NCBI RefSeq assembly: GCF_024494595.1
Contig: NZ_JANHDI010000011.1
Span: 62,001 to 126,000 of the forward strand
DNA: 64,000 nt
Source: Halobellus rarus
GTDB lineage: Archaea > Halobacteriota > Halobacteria > Halobacteriales > Haloferacaceae
Reading direction: 5' to 3'
Shown here piece after piece: positions 8,184-17,494 of the stretch (positions are counted from its first letter, which is position 1; each line of letters opens with the position of its first letter). Both the position numbers and the translations under genes were made by a program. The notes under the pieces are model-generated. The model did no database searches, was not told the DNA's origin, and saw only the letters and a program-made list of their open reading frames with translations.

Positions 8184-9370
8184 GCGAAACGAACGATCCA
8201 CGGATACAATCAGAACAGCCCGAACAGCTCGAATCCAGTAGAACGATGCTGGACGTGTCTGGACTCACGAAAATATACCCCGATGGAACGCTCGCGGTCG
8301 ACGACATCGACTTCGCCGTCGACGCCGGTGATTTCTGCGTGATCATCGGCCCGAGCGGTTGCGGAAAGTCGACGACGCTTCACTCCCTCGTCGGGAATCT
8401 CGACGTGACCGCCGGGACAGTCAGTCTCGACGGCGTAGAGATTACCGATCAACCCACCCACGACAGAGACATCGGCCTCGTCTTCCAGGATTTTCAGCTC
8501 TTTCCGCACCTCTCCGTGACCGAGAACATCGAATACGGATTGAAGCAACTGGGGGTCGACGACCAGGAGCGACGACGGCGGACGGAGCGCCTTCTGGAGA
8601 TGATGCAGTTGGAGGGTCTCGCGGATCGCGACCCGGAGGAACTCTCTGCCGGGCAAAAACAACGGGTGGCGCTCGCACGAAGTCTCGTCCTCGAACCGAA
8701 ATTGCTCCTTCTAGACGAGCCGCTGGGGGATATGGACTACAAGCTCCAAAAGCGGATGGAGCGTGAACTACTCCGCGTCCACAGGGAGTTCGACACCACC
8801 TTCGTGTACGTCACACACGATCAGACACAGGCGATGAGGCTCGCGGATCAGATCATCGTGATGAACGACGGACAGGTCGAGCAGTCGGGGTCGGTCGCGG
8901 AGATCTACAACTCACCGAACACCGCTTTCGTCTCGGCGTTCGTGGGCGACTCGAACACGGTCACTGGGACGCTCGACCAAGAGCACCCCGACGGCAGCGT
9001 AACGATCGCTACCGAGCTCGGCTCGTTCAAAGCCTTGCCCGACAATCTCCACTCGTCGGTCAGTGAGCTTCTGGGGTCCGAGATGTCGTTTTCCGTTCGG
9101 CCCCAGCATATGACCCTGTCCGACGAGTACGCGAACACCCTCGAGTGCAGGGTGAAAGACGTCATCTGGAATCCCGGATCGAGTACGCAGGTGTTGTTGG
9201 AGGTTCGAGCGGAGAACGCCGAGAAGGAGATCAGTCTCAAGTCGTGGGAGCTGGCCGACGTACCGGAGGGAGACGTACAGGTGAGTTGGAAACCGGAACA
9301 CACGATCCTTCTCGAACGGACGAGCGTCGTCGGTGGGGTCGATCTCCAGAAGGACATCCTCGGGAGCTAA
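8180..9370 (+). CDS. ABC transporter ATP-binding protein 2 (PotA-like)
   Basis: A 396-residue ATPase with Walker A GPSGCGKSTT, signature LSAGQKQR (second Gly replaced by Ala), Walker B LLLLDEPLGDMD with the catalytic Glu present, H-loop VTHDQ and a TOBE-like C-terminus. An N-terminal extension of about 30 residues precedes the ABC fold. It overlaps the first ATPase by 4 bases. With the Asp-bearing partner it probably forms an asymmetric ATPase pair for the importer whose membrane and binding components lie on the opposite strand. It ends 46 bases before the convergent IclR gene. Confidence 0.9.
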   Translation: MSETNDPRIQSEQPEQLESSRTMLDVSGLTKIYPDGTLAVDDIDFAVDAGDFCVIIGPSGCGKSTTLHSLVGNLDVTAGTVSLDGVEITDQPTHDRDIGLVFQDFQLFPHLSVTENIEYGLKQLGVDDQERRRRTERLLEMMQLEGLADRDPEELSAGQKQRVALARSLVLEPKLLLLDEPLGDMDYKLQKRMERELLRVHREFDTTFVYVTHDQTQAMRLADQIIVMNDGQVEQSGSVAEIYNSPNTAFVSAFVGDSNTVTGTLDQEHPDGSVTIATELGSFKALPDNLHSSVSELLGSEMSFSVRPQHMTLSDEYANTLECRVKDVIWNPGSSTQVLLEVRAENAEKEISLKSWELADVPEGDVQVSWKPEHTILLERTSVVGGVDLQKDILGS

Positions 9371-9416
9371 CCGGCAGTGGGAGTAGTATCACACGGAGGT
9401 CGGTCGTTCTCCGTTT

Positions 9417-10214
9417 TCAGTGTCCGATATCTTCGTTCCGCATCGTTTGAATATTGACTTCGATGACGTTCGCCGCGCTGGTGACAAGATTCGGAACCGC
9501 CTCGTAAAAGTCATCACCCTGCATCCTGCTCGTCGGCTTGGTAATACTGACGGCCCCGAGCACGGTCTCATTTTTGTCCAGAATCGGGGCGCCGACCGCC
9601 CGCGTACCGAATATCTCCTCCTCGTCGTTCAGAGCGTACCCCTGTTCGCGAATCGATTCCAACTCGTCGAAGAGCGCATCACGGGAGGTGATCGTTTTCT
9701 CGGTTCGCTGTGGGAGTCCCGACTCCGCGATGATTTCCTCTACACGATCCTCCCGCAGAAATGCCAGCATAGCCTTCCCGTACGCTGAACTGTGTAAGTA
9801 CCCCGGTTTCTCTAATTTTTTCTCGAAGTAGTTTTTTCCCACGGCGTTCTGCCCCCGAGCTTCGTGCAAATAGATGAGATCGCCGTGCTCCTCGGTGACC
9901 AAATGAACGTATTCGTCGGTCTCTTCAGCCAATCGCTCGACCTCTGACCGCCCCGCCTTGAAGAGGACGCTGTGCTTTTTGACGAACTCGCCGAGATTGA
10001 GGAAATGTAATCCGAGATGGTATTTCCCGTCCCGCTTGACCACGTATTTTTCTTCTTTCAACGTCGCAAGGTGAGTGTAAACCGTCCCTTTCGGCATATC
10101 CAGGTGGTCCGCGAGCTCCGTAACGCCGGCTCCCTGTAACTTCTCGAGCGTGCGGATTATCTCCCAACTCGTCGCGACGGTCGTCATCATTCGAGGGGAG
10201 TGTTGGTTAGTCAT
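9417..10214 (-). CDS. IclR family transcriptional regulator
   Basis: A 265-residue protein with an N-terminal winged helix (VTELADHLDMPKGTVYTHLATL) and the IclR effector domain (SSAYGKAMLAF, GYALNDEEE, TRAVGAPIL). The start at 10214 (MTNQ) is chosen over 10235 because the TATA-like TTTAAG near 10240-10246 lies about 27-30 bases upstream, giving a leaderless message. It converges on the ABC ATPase pair and probably controls the importer or the hydantoinase genes; the effector is unknown. Confidence 0.85.
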   Translation of the reverse strand: MTNQHSPRMMTTVATSWEIIRTLEKLQGAGVTELADHLDMPKGTVYTHLATLKEEKYVVKRDGKYHLGLHFLNLGEFVKKHSVLFKAGRSEVERLAEETDEYVHLVTEEHGDLIYLHEARGQNAVGKNYFEKKLEKPGYLHSSAYGKAMLAFLREDRVEEIIAESGLPQRTEKTITSRDALFDELESIREQGYALNDEEEIFGTRAVGAPILDKNETVLGAVSITKPTSRMQGDDFYEAVPNLVTSAANVIEVNIQTMRNEDIGH

Positions 10215-10765
10215 TTGCAAACACATACCAATCAAAAATACTTAAAATTTTCTGTTTCTTCGTAGAAAAAGGTCGAGAGAAGCCCAATTTTCTGACTCAG
10301 ATTTGTGTATTCTTTCACGAAGGCGGTGGTAGAGTAGCATTTGGGACAGGTTGTATGGCGAAACAACGTGAATTTGTTAGTTTATTCCAAACGTCCGTGA
10401 CTGGCGACGAGAGATACTGGAGAGGGTAGATAGAGAGTACATAGCGGCGGATCAGTGCCCGTCCTCACAAACAAATATTACATTCTTAGTATTGTAATGG
10501 AATCCGATTCCACGGACGGCGTTAGTCCCAGTAGCCACAGTTTGTTTTATTATTCCAAACGCTGTCGTGGGGAATACGCAGGACGACCTCCGGAGGACGA
10601 ATGTCGCGGGCCGAACGAGACCACAAGGAGAGCCGTAGTATTCGTGACCGAGTCTTCGCGCGTACGCGTCGGGCCGGCGTGCTGCCGTGACGAGCCTACG
10701 GAAACGGCACGGAGTTACCCAATTGGCACTAAAATTATATAACTGATGAGCTTCGAAAGGGGGGT
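10215..10765. promoter_or_regulatory. 551-bp intergenic region with two touching palindromes
   Basis: No credible gene is seen; the 95-codon frame at 10455-10742 has no family features. Signals seen: ATTACA-N10-TGTAAT at 10477-10498; TGGAAT-CCG-ATTCCA at 10498-10512, a perfect 15-base palindrome sharing one base with the first; and further ATTCCA half-sites in the same orientation at 10384-10389 and 10552-10557. The last two lie within a longer TATTCCAAACG direct repeat. AAAATTATATAA at about 10731-10742 is the likely TATA box of the following stress-protein gene. IclR proteins bind palindromes of this general size, so these may be operators. Confidence 0.5.
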
Positions 10766-11197
10766 ATGGTTATCGTGGCCGCGGTTGACAGGTCAGACCA
10801 AGCCAGTGCCGTGCTCGAAGAAGCCGAAACCCTTGCACAACGATTCGACGACGTTGTACACGTCCTGCATGTGATGGGGCGGGCGGAAGCGATTCAGTGC
10901 GGAGAAGACGACAACAACGACGAAAGGATACCGGATCTTCAGGAACGGGCAGCAGCGGTCGCATCAGAACTGATCGAAGAACGGCAGTTCGGTACCGAGG
11001 TCGAGGCCGTCGGCCGCATCGGTGATCCGGCGACCAAAATCGTTGAGTACGCCGAAAAGCAGGACGCACGGTACATCGTCGTGAGCCCGCAACAGCGGAG
11101 TAAGACGGGGAAGGTGCTCTTCGGGAGCGTTGCACAGTCGGTTCTGCTGAACGCGCCCTGTCCGGTAGTGTCGTTACGGGACCAGTCTCTCGACTAG
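10766..11197 (+). CDS. Universal stress protein family (UspA domain)
   Basis: A 143-residue single UspA domain: N-terminal beta strand VIVAAVDRSDQ, a long acidic helix, and the nucleotide-loop-like end SKTGKVLFGSVAQSVLLNAPCPVV (G-2x-G-9x-G type). Haloarchaea carry many such proteins, often beside transporters. A G-rich run (AAAGGGGGGT) directly before the ATG could act as a ribosome site, but it is closer than usual. It precedes the BCCT transporter by about 270 bases. ATP binding is likely but not certain. Confidence 0.85.
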   Translation: MVIVAAVDRSDQASAVLEEAETLAQRFDDVVHVLHVMGRAEAIQCGEDDNNDERIPDLQERAAAVASELIEERQFGTEVEAVGRIGDPATKIVEYAEKQDARYIVVSPQQRSKTGKVLFGSVAQSVLLNAPCPVVSLRDQSLD

Positions 11198-11467
11198 TAA
11201 CACGGAGCGTCTGGTACCATCTGAACAGAACGTTATCCAGAGGCATCACGGCGTAGAATCTCCCAGAGAGCACAACTCGAGGTCGCAGGTGCTCTCACTC
11301 CCTCGTTGGCCCCGACATATCTTCTCGCTCGTGTCAGCACTCTGTAGCCGAACACGGACTCTAAGCCAATAAATATCAAATATGTTTAGTTATTTTTATT
11401 TGGCATTATCTTGTTCGGTACTCTGTGTCAAATGAGGCTTTGGCACGGTAGCGATCGGAGCAATCCG

Positions 11468-13081
11468 ATGAATCCAACCCAAACTATGACTGATAATACT
11501 GACCGGACATCGCTGAGGCAATTCATAGACGAGTTAGACGGTGTAATCTTTGGTATCGGAATAACAGTCACTGCACTCACTGTACTCGGCTTCGTCTTTT
11601 GGGAAGAAGCGGCGACGACGTTGACGAGTAACATCAATACGTTCCTCTGGACGGAGCTCAGTTGGGCGTATCTCCTGATTATGTTCAGTGCAGTGATTTT
11701 TGTGCTCTTTCTCATACTAGGCCCGTGGGGCCGGATCAAACTCGGGAAGGAGGACGATGAACCCGAGTTCGGCTACCTAACGTACTTCGTGATGCTGTAC
11801 TCTGCGGGAACGGCGGCAGGCGTCGTGTTCTGGGGGCCGGCCGAAGCGATCTTTCACTATCAAACGCCGTCCCCGTTCTTGGATGTAGCAGCGGGAAGTC
11901 AGCAGGCGGCGGTCGGCGCGATACAGTACAGTTACTTCCACTGGGGGCTCTCGGCCTGGTCGGCGTATATGGTAATTGCAATCCCGATCGCCTACCTGGC
12001 CTACAAATATGACGCTCCGTTGCGTGTTTCTACGCTCATCGCACCGTTAGTCGGCTTGGACAACCTGGACAGTGTCTGGGCGAAGTTGATCGACGTCGTG
12101 GCAGTGTTTGCCACCATCGGGGGGGTCGCCACTACTCTCGGGCTGGTAGGCAGCCAGTTCCTCGTCGGACTCGACTACGTCACGGGTATCCAATTGGGTG
12201 ATGCGGGCACTGTTCTTATGATAACCGGCCTGACAGTCGCGTTCACGCTCTCCGTCTCGGCGGGGATCAAAAAGGGAATCCTGCGGATTTCGTACTTCAA
12301 TATGACTCTCTTTTCGGTTCTCACTGTCGCGGCGTTCGTTTTGGGACCGACGTCCTACATTCTCCTGACCGGAACGCAGGCCCTCGGTAATTACATCGAT
12401 CAGTTCATCGCGATGAGTTTCTACACCAGTGCCGGGACCGACTCCGGGGCGTGGGTCGGGAACTGGACGATATTCTTCTGGGCGTGGTGGTTCTCGTGGG
12501 CACCGTTCGTCGGATTGTTCATCGCACGCATCTCCCGCGGTCGCACGATACGCGAAGTGTCGATCATCGGAGTGTTCGCGTCGACCGGGATCACGGTCCC
12601 TTGGTATGCGACGATGGGTGGATCGGCGATCTTCTTCCAGAACACGGGAGTGGCGGACATCCTGGGCACGATCGGTCAGTACGGGGGCGACGAAGCCGCA
12701 GCGGGGTATCCCCTGTTCGATGCACTGCCGTTCGGCGAGGTCCTGATGGTGATGTTTTTGATCCTCGTCACGACGTTCTTCGTGACCTCTGCAGACTCGT
12801 CGACGTTGGCACTCGGGATGCTGACGACGGGAGGCGAAGAATCACCGTCGCTGATCAACCGCGTCATCTGGGGCGGGATCATCGGGCTACTCGCATCGGT
12901 CCTGATGGTTGCCGGCGGGGTGAACGCGCTACAGGCCGCAGCGATCATCACGGGGGGTCCGTTCGGACTCGTTGTCCTCGTCTCCATCTTCTCGATGACG
13001 AAACTGTTCAGTGATCAGTTCAGGGGGGTCGACACGAGTTCGACCGCGATACGCGGGGAATCGGCACCACAAGACGACTGA
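11468..13081 (+). CDS. BCCT family transporter (betaine/carnitine/choline type)
   Basis: About 537 residues with 12 hydrophobic segments. Typical BCCT signatures are MLYSAGTAAGVVFWGPAEAIFHY in TM4-5 and the Trp-rich NWTIFFWAWWFSWAPFVG..IARISRGRTIRE block in TM8-9. It would import a quaternary amine or similar solute, coupled to sodium or protons. Alternative starts are a TTG at 11411 and ATGs at 11432, 11468 and 11486; 11468 (MNPTQTM) is a compromise, since the protein becomes membrane-like only after residue 30. It is followed directly by a broken symporter gene. Confidence 0.88.
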   Translation: MNPTQTMTDNTDRTSLRQFIDELDGVIFGIGITVTALTVLGFVFWEEAATTLTSNINTFLWTELSWAYLLIMFSAVIFVLFLILGPWGRIKLGKEDDEPEFGYLTYFVMLYSAGTAAGVVFWGPAEAIFHYQTPSPFLDVAAGSQQAAVGAIQYSYFHWGLSAWSAYMVIAIPIAYLAYKYDAPLRVSTLIAPLVGLDNLDSVWAKLIDVVAVFATIGGVATTLGLVGSQFLVGLDYVTGIQLGDAGTVLMITGLTVAFTLSVSAGIKKGILRISYFNMTLFSVLTVAAFVLGPTSYILLTGTQALGNYIDQFIAMSFYTSAGTDSGAWVGNWTIFFWAWWFSWAPFVGLFIARISRGRTIREVSIIGVFASTGITVPWYATMGGSAIFFQNTGVADILGTIGQYGGDEAAAGYPLFDALPFGEVLMVMFLILVTTFFVTSADSSTLALGMLTTGGEESPSLINRVIWGGIIGLLASVLMVAGGVNALQAAAIITGGPFGLVVLVSIFSMTKLFSDQFRGVDTSSTAIRGESAPQDD

Positions 13082-13089
13082 GAGGTCGG

Positions 13090-13790
13090 AAATCTGGTAT
13101 CTGGGGGCTCGGGTTTGCTGAGGGTATCGGCGACACCTTCCTCCTGACGCTCTTTGCCGGTCTCATCGGATTGGTAGGGTTTCTCATATCCCCCGGAATC
13201 GAAGGTTCGAGTGCTGATACGGCCATTCTTCGATCCATTCAAGATATGCCGGGGCCCTTCCTAGGGATTATGATGGCGGCAGCGGTCGCCGCTGCGATGT
13301 CGACGGCAGACTCGATCATCCTGATGCTCGGGTCCATCATCTCGCGCTACATCTATCAGGTGCTCATACAGGGCGATATGCCCGAAAAACAGTTGTCGAG
13401 GTACTTGAAGATCACTCCGGATTCATCGCGTTCGCCGCACTTCTGTTTGCGACGCGACCGCTCGGTGAGTTCTTCACGTTCCTGCTCGACCTCACCTTCC
13501 CGGGATACTTCATACTGCATCCGGTCGCCATCGCGACGTTCTGGTGGGCCCGCGCGAACAAATATGGGGTCATCGCCGGTCTGGATACTCTGTCGTACCT
13601 CATCTGGACCGGTCAAACTTCGCTCCAGGTGTGGATCGGTTTCTGGGGCGGGTTGAGTACGACGATCGGCCTGGTCGTCGTCAATCTCGCAACTCCGTCG
13701 CCGCCTGAAGACCGCGTGCAAGAGTTCGTCTACGAGATGCGGGAAACTGCACGGGATGCCTCTCGGCAAGTGGGTCCAGCGGACGACTGA
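13090..13790 (+). pseudogene. Sodium:solute symporter (SSS family) remnant, 5'-truncated and frameshifted
   Basis: Right after the BCCT stop, one frame encodes the C-terminal half of an SSS/PutP-type symporter, including the hallmark AAAVAAAMSTADSIILMLGSIISR block (around 13270-13350). At about 13395-13420 the reading passes to another frame, which continues with hydrophobic segments (GFIAFAALLFATRPLGEF, FPGYFILHPVAIATFWW) to a TGA at 13788-13790. The first half of the gene is missing. The decay pattern, a truncation plus a frameshift, argues for a real pseudogene rather than a new gene. Confidence 0.75.
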
Positions 13791-14226
13791 TAGTGTTTGT
13801 TCTCGCTGTGTGCCGGTGCTTGCTGGCACCGTACGGCGAGCACCGGTAATTGGCGAAAACAAGCAAATGGAGAGGGTTCGTGTATCCGATCTCGGATAGT
13901 ACGGGCCCGGCTCCTCAGAGCGACTGGGCCCCACGGTCTGGAATGGACGAACGTCTGCACTACTCACTGTGCGTCATCCCGTACGTCACGGTTCCACCGG
14001 ATCCCCGACGGCGTGGTGAGCGTGGGTGATTGTACCTGCGACAGTGATCCGTCTGAACGACACGATCAAGTTTCGGTTTCTCTCGGTCTCAACGAATCGT
14101 GTGAAAAGCGTTGCAGAAGCGTCCGAGTGACCCTGATACCGTCGAACGCCGCAAAGATCCTCGGTGGATCGGTAAATCGACACCTTGGTGCCGCGAACTG
14201 TCTCGCGGGCGTACGGCCGGCAGCAA
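13791..14226. other. Intergenic, no gene seen
   Basis: Neither strand has an open frame with recognisable features between the symporter remnant and the creatininase stop. No RNA gene or strong repeat was noticed. Confidence 0.5.
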
Positions 14227-14997
14227 CTACGCAAATTCCTTCTCGATCGCGCTGACGAGGGTGTCGGTGACGTTCTCGACGACCCGCCGACCGACGTCGG
14301 CGGTCCCGTACGTGGCTCGGTAGAAGACGCCGCTGTCCGGGACCGCCGACGTCGGTGCCGGTTTGACGATGTGTGAGGGGGTCCTGTCCGCCTCGTCGTC
14401 CACGATTTCGTCTTCTCTCACCAGTTCCGGTCGGAAGTGACGCATCAGCGCCGTCTCGATGACGCCGGCGTGTTCTTTCGCCCAACCGGGGAACCCACCG
14501 GGAATCTCTTCGAAGATCTCGTCTCGGAGCGACGGCGACAGCAGATCCCACCAGCTTGCGATAATGAACGTGGCCCGCGTGCCGTCTTCGATGTGGCGGT
14601 CGATAGCCTCTCGGATCGGGTATTCGTTCTCGTAGTGTCCGTTGAAAAAGACGATTTTCCTCGCGCCGTCGCGTTCAAGATCACCGATGACGTCTTGGAT
14701 CTGCCGGCGGAGGGTCCCCCCGTGAACGCTCGTCGTCCCGACGAACTCGGAACCGCCGCCGCTTCCGGGCTGAGACTTCGCACCGTAGTGTATCGTCGGC
14801 GCGACGATGCCGTCCACACGCTCGGCCGTCCGCTCGGAGAACTCAGTCGGGATGACGGAATCGACGTTCATCGGCAGTCCGGGACCGTGTTGTTCGGTAC
14901 TCCCAACCGGAATGAAAACGGGAACGCGCTCGACCCTTTGGTCGTACTCCTTCCACGTCATTTCGCCCGTACGAACGGCTGAGTGTCTGGTGGTCAC
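14227..14997 (-). CDS. Creatininase family amidohydrolase
   Basis: A 256-residue protein with creatininase-family metal motifs: PVGSTEQHGPGLPMNVDS (Glu35, His37, Asp46), FNGHYEN near 120 (usually NGHGGN) and KEHAGVIETALM near 170, with the conserved AG..ET. These enzymes are bi-metal amidohydrolases acting on creatinine or, in other members, on formamide-type or guanidine-type rings. The start is a GTG at 14997; AATTTATTA at 15021-15029 lies about 28 bases upstream and supports a leaderless message. The next gene upstream on this strand is a cytosine-deaminase-like enzyme, which fits a pathway for small cyclic amides. Confidence 0.85.
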   Translation of the reverse strand: MTTRHSAVRTGEMTWKEYDQRVERVPVFIPVGSTEQHGPGLPMNVDSVIPTEFSERTAERVDGIVAPTIHYGAKSQPGSGGGSEFVGTTSVHGGTLRRQIQDVIGDLERDGARKIVFFNGHYENEYPIREAIDRHIEDGTRATFIIASWWDLLSPSLRDEIFEEIPGGFPGWAKEHAGVIETALMRHFRPELVREDEIVDDEADRTPSHIVKPAPTSAVPDSGVFYRATYGTADVGRRVVENVTDTLVSAIEKEFA

Positions 14998-15143
14998 ACG
15001 GTAGAGTGTGTCGTTCTTTCTAATAAATTCTGGTGTGACGATCGGACTGCGCTGCGACGAATCGTTCCGGGTTTCGGTCCCCCGCTCGAGGTGCTCGACA
15101 CGAGCACGGTCTTCGTCCCCGAACGGCGTACGAAACGGGCGGG

Positions 15144-16430
15144 TTAGGATCGGTGGAAGTCGATATCGGTACTGTTCTCTCCGAACTGCACCGTCGTTTC
15201 ACTCGGTTGGGTCCGTGCAACCGGGATCCCCTCTTTCAAGACTAACCGACGGGCAGGTCGCGTCCGTAACGTATCGAAGGCGCTGTAACTGTCGTACACG
15301 ACGAGAGACCCTTCGTCTCCCGATTCGAGCCCGTAGTTTGTTGCGCCGAAGATGCCCGAATTCGCCACCGTTAGCATATTCCATATCGTTTGGACGTCGT
15401 CGTACCCGCTCATCTGCGCGTAGTGGATCAACACGTATGCGGCGTCGAGCGGGTCGGCTTTACCGTAGTGGTACCAGGGGTCCATAACGGAATCGTGGCC
15501 GAGACCGACCGTGACCCCTGCATCGTGAAGCTCGTCGATACGAGTGTGTCCTCTTCGTCGCGGATAGTCGTCATACCGACCCTGCAATACGCTGTTGTCC
15601 GGTGGGTTCGTGATCACACTCACGCCGCTGTCTGCGAGGAGCGAAATAACCTTGCTCGCGTACGGGTTCGGGTACGAGTGGAGCGCGGCGGCGTGGCTCG
15701 CTGTCGTTCGCTCCCCCCAGTCGTGCCGCCGGGCTTCGTGTGCGAGTACCTCCGTGAATCGCGAGCCGGGGTCGTCCGTTTCGTCGATGTGCATATCGAT
15801 CTTCAGGTCTTTGTCCCTGGCAACGTCGAACGCAGTCTTTATCGATTCTACCCCCGTCTCGCGGGTCGGCTCGGCGTGGGGAATCGCACCGACGACGTCG
15901 ACACCCATTTCGACCGCCTCCCGGAGCGCCACCTCGTTTCCATCCGCGGTGTAGATGCCGTCCTGTGGAAACGCGACGACTTCGATGTCGATGAAATCCC
16001 GGAGTTCCCGACGCAGCTCGACGAGTGCCTCGACCGTCGAGAGGGTACTCTCAGTCGCATCTGCGTGGGTTCGGACCCTCGTGACGCCGTTAGCGACTAA
16101 CCACTGTATCGTTCGCCGAGCCCGCTTTTTGACGTCGTCCTTGGTCAGATCTCGCTTGTATTCGGCCCAAATGTCGATACCCTCCGAAAGGGTCCCTGCT
16201 TCGTTCCAGCGAGGGGTTCCTGCCGCAAGAGCGTAATCGAGGTGAATGTGCGGTTCGGTCAGCGAAGGGGTAACTAACCGCCCGTCTGCATCGAAAACGC
16301 CTTGCTCATCCGCAGAGCGGTCGGAAACGGTCCCGGCTTCGGAGACGTCGCTGATTACCCCGTCTCGTATCCGGATATCTACACGACGATCCGCCACGGT
16401 GGTGGCGTTCAGTATGGTGAAGCTCCCCAT
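15144..16430 (-). CDS. Amidohydrolase of the cytosine deaminase (CodA) family
   Basis: A 428-residue metal-dependent hydrolase. Ordered motifs match CodA: TEPHIHLDYAL (HxH), PRWNEAGTLSEGIDIWAEYK, HIDETDDPGSRF, ASHAAALHSYPNPYASK, NSVLQGRYDDYPRRRGHTRI and GLGHDSVMDPWYHYGKADPL. CodA-type enzymes deaminate cytosine, isoguanine, creatinine or N-substituted triazines. Beside a creatininase gene, creatinine or a related ring is an attractive substrate (inference). The start at 16430 (MGSF) is preferred over 16454 or 16529 because a TATATAAT-type box lies about 25 bases upstream at 16453-16460. Confidence 0.88.
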   Translation of the reverse strand: MGSFTILNATTVADRRVDIRIRDGVISDVSEAGTVSDRSADEQGVFDADGRLVTPSLTEPHIHLDYALAAGTPRWNEAGTLSEGIDIWAEYKRDLTKDDVKKRARRTIQWLVANGVTRVRTHADATESTLSTVEALVELRRELRDFIDIEVVAFPQDGIYTADGNEVALREAVEMGVDVVGAIPHAEPTRETGVESIKTAFDVARDKDLKIDMHIDETDDPGSRFTEVLAHEARRHDWGERTTASHAAALHSYPNPYASKVISLLADSGVSVITNPPDNSVLQGRYDDYPRRRGHTRIDELHDAGVTVGLGHDSVMDPWYHYGKADPLDAAYVLIHYAQMSGYDDVQTIWNMLTVANSGIFGATNYGLESGDEGSLVVYDSYSAFDTLRTRPARRLVLKEGIPVARTQPSETTVQFGENSTDIDFHRS

Positions 16431-16452
16431 AGTTCGCCATACCGTGGTGTTC

Positions 16453-16460
16453 ATATAATG
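16453..16460 (-). promoter_or_regulatory. TATA box of the CodA-like gene
   Basis: The stretch CATTATAT on the minus strand is centred about 26 bases before the ATG at 16430, the usual distance for a leaderless haloarchaeal transcript. Confidence 0.45.
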
Positions 16461-16626
16461 TTTGTGTGGTCGACCCCCGTCGCCGCACCGCGTACAGAAC
16501 GGATGACCTGCCCTCGCTGTGGTCACCAAGTCAGAGTGATGAAACGAGGATGTGTCGGTAACCCCGAGCGAATCAGGTCGGATCTGATGGAGTAATATTG
16601 ATGTGTGCGCCCCGCCAAAGTCGGAT

Positions 16627-17298
16627 ATGTCGATTATAGCAAGAGTCTATTTTTCTCATCCGCGGATGGCGTTGGCCCACGTGATCGAATCGCTACCGCA
16701 CGCCAAGATTCGAGCCCTTCAGGAGGTAGGCACGGATCCAACGCATAATATGCACTATTTTGTCGTCGATACGGGTAGTACTCAAAGATTCGAGGAGAGT
16801 GTCGAATCGGATCACACTGTCGCAACCGCCCAATGGGTGCCGAGTTACGAAAACCAGCCCGTCTACCGTATCGAATTCACTCCCGATACGCTGTTACTCG
16901 GATCGATAGTCACTGAGGAGAACGGATTTGCATTGAATGCGTACCGACACGGCGACGGGTGGATCGAACGGTGGCAACTCCCGGATCAGAAATCCCTGCA
17001 GAAGATCTGGAATTTCGCGGACGAAAAGTCGTTTGCGTTCGAGATTTTCGCGATCCAACAGGTGTCTAACTACGGCGAGAGCAAACACAACGGACTCACG
17101 GAAAAACAGCAGGAACTACTGGCAATAGCCTACAGGAACGGGTATTTCGACAAACCGCGCGAGATGACGCTCGAGGAAATTGCAGAGGAACTCGATATAT
17201 CGACATCTGCCGCGAGTGGACGCCTTCGGAGAGGCGTGAAAAAGCTCATTGAACTGTCGGACATCGACGGGTTAATCAGGTCGGTCAGCGACGAGTAA
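16627..17298 (+). CDS. Bacterio-opsin-activator-like HTH-10 regulator
   Basis: A 223-residue protein. The N-terminal about 160 residues form a ligand- or partner-binding region typical of haloarchaeal Bat-like proteins. The C-terminus is a clear HTH-10 domain: LTEKQQELLAIAYRNGYFDKP, then MTLEEIAEELDISTSAASGRLRRGVKKLIE. The start at 16627 (MSII) is chosen over 16603 because AGTAATATTG at 16591-16600 gives correct TATA spacing. It is divergent from the CodA-like gene and is probably its regulator. A paralogue lies at 20423-21076. Confidence 0.88.
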   Translation: MSIIARVYFSHPRMALAHVIESLPHAKIRALQEVGTDPTHNMHYFVVDTGSTQRFEESVESDHTVATAQWVPSYENQPVYRIEFTPDTLLLGSIVTEENGFALNAYRHGDGWIERWQLPDQKSLQKIWNFADEKSFAFEIFAIQQVSNYGESKHNGLTEKQQELLAIAYRNGYFDKPREMTLEEIAEELDISTSAASGRLRRGVKKLIELSDIDGLIRSVSDE

Positions 17299-17494
17299 CG
17301 GGGTTTCAACGCCGATAGATCCAATCCCTACAGTCCGTCTCTGTCTCAGTTCCCTCACGCGAGATGGTGGATCGAGCGGCGAATCAGTTGAACGGCTCAC
17401 TTCGAGCTCTCACAGAACTGCGAGTGTACGCACGATCAGGTGAGAGTAGATCAACCGCAGCGTTGAATAGAGCGAGTATTGTAGGTACGTATCA

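Noticed and set aside
10455-10742. 95-codon frame upstream of the stress-protein gene
   Set aside because: Composition is poor in typical haloarchaeal acidic residues, it overlaps the palindromes and the TATA box, and it has no family features.
16503-16595. 30-codon frame MTCPRCGHQVRV... that looks like a CPxCG zinc micro-protein
   Set aside because: Only one CxxC pair, the promoter would overlap the divergent CodA-like promoter, and the frame ends directly at the TATA box of the HTH-10 gene. Support is too weak.
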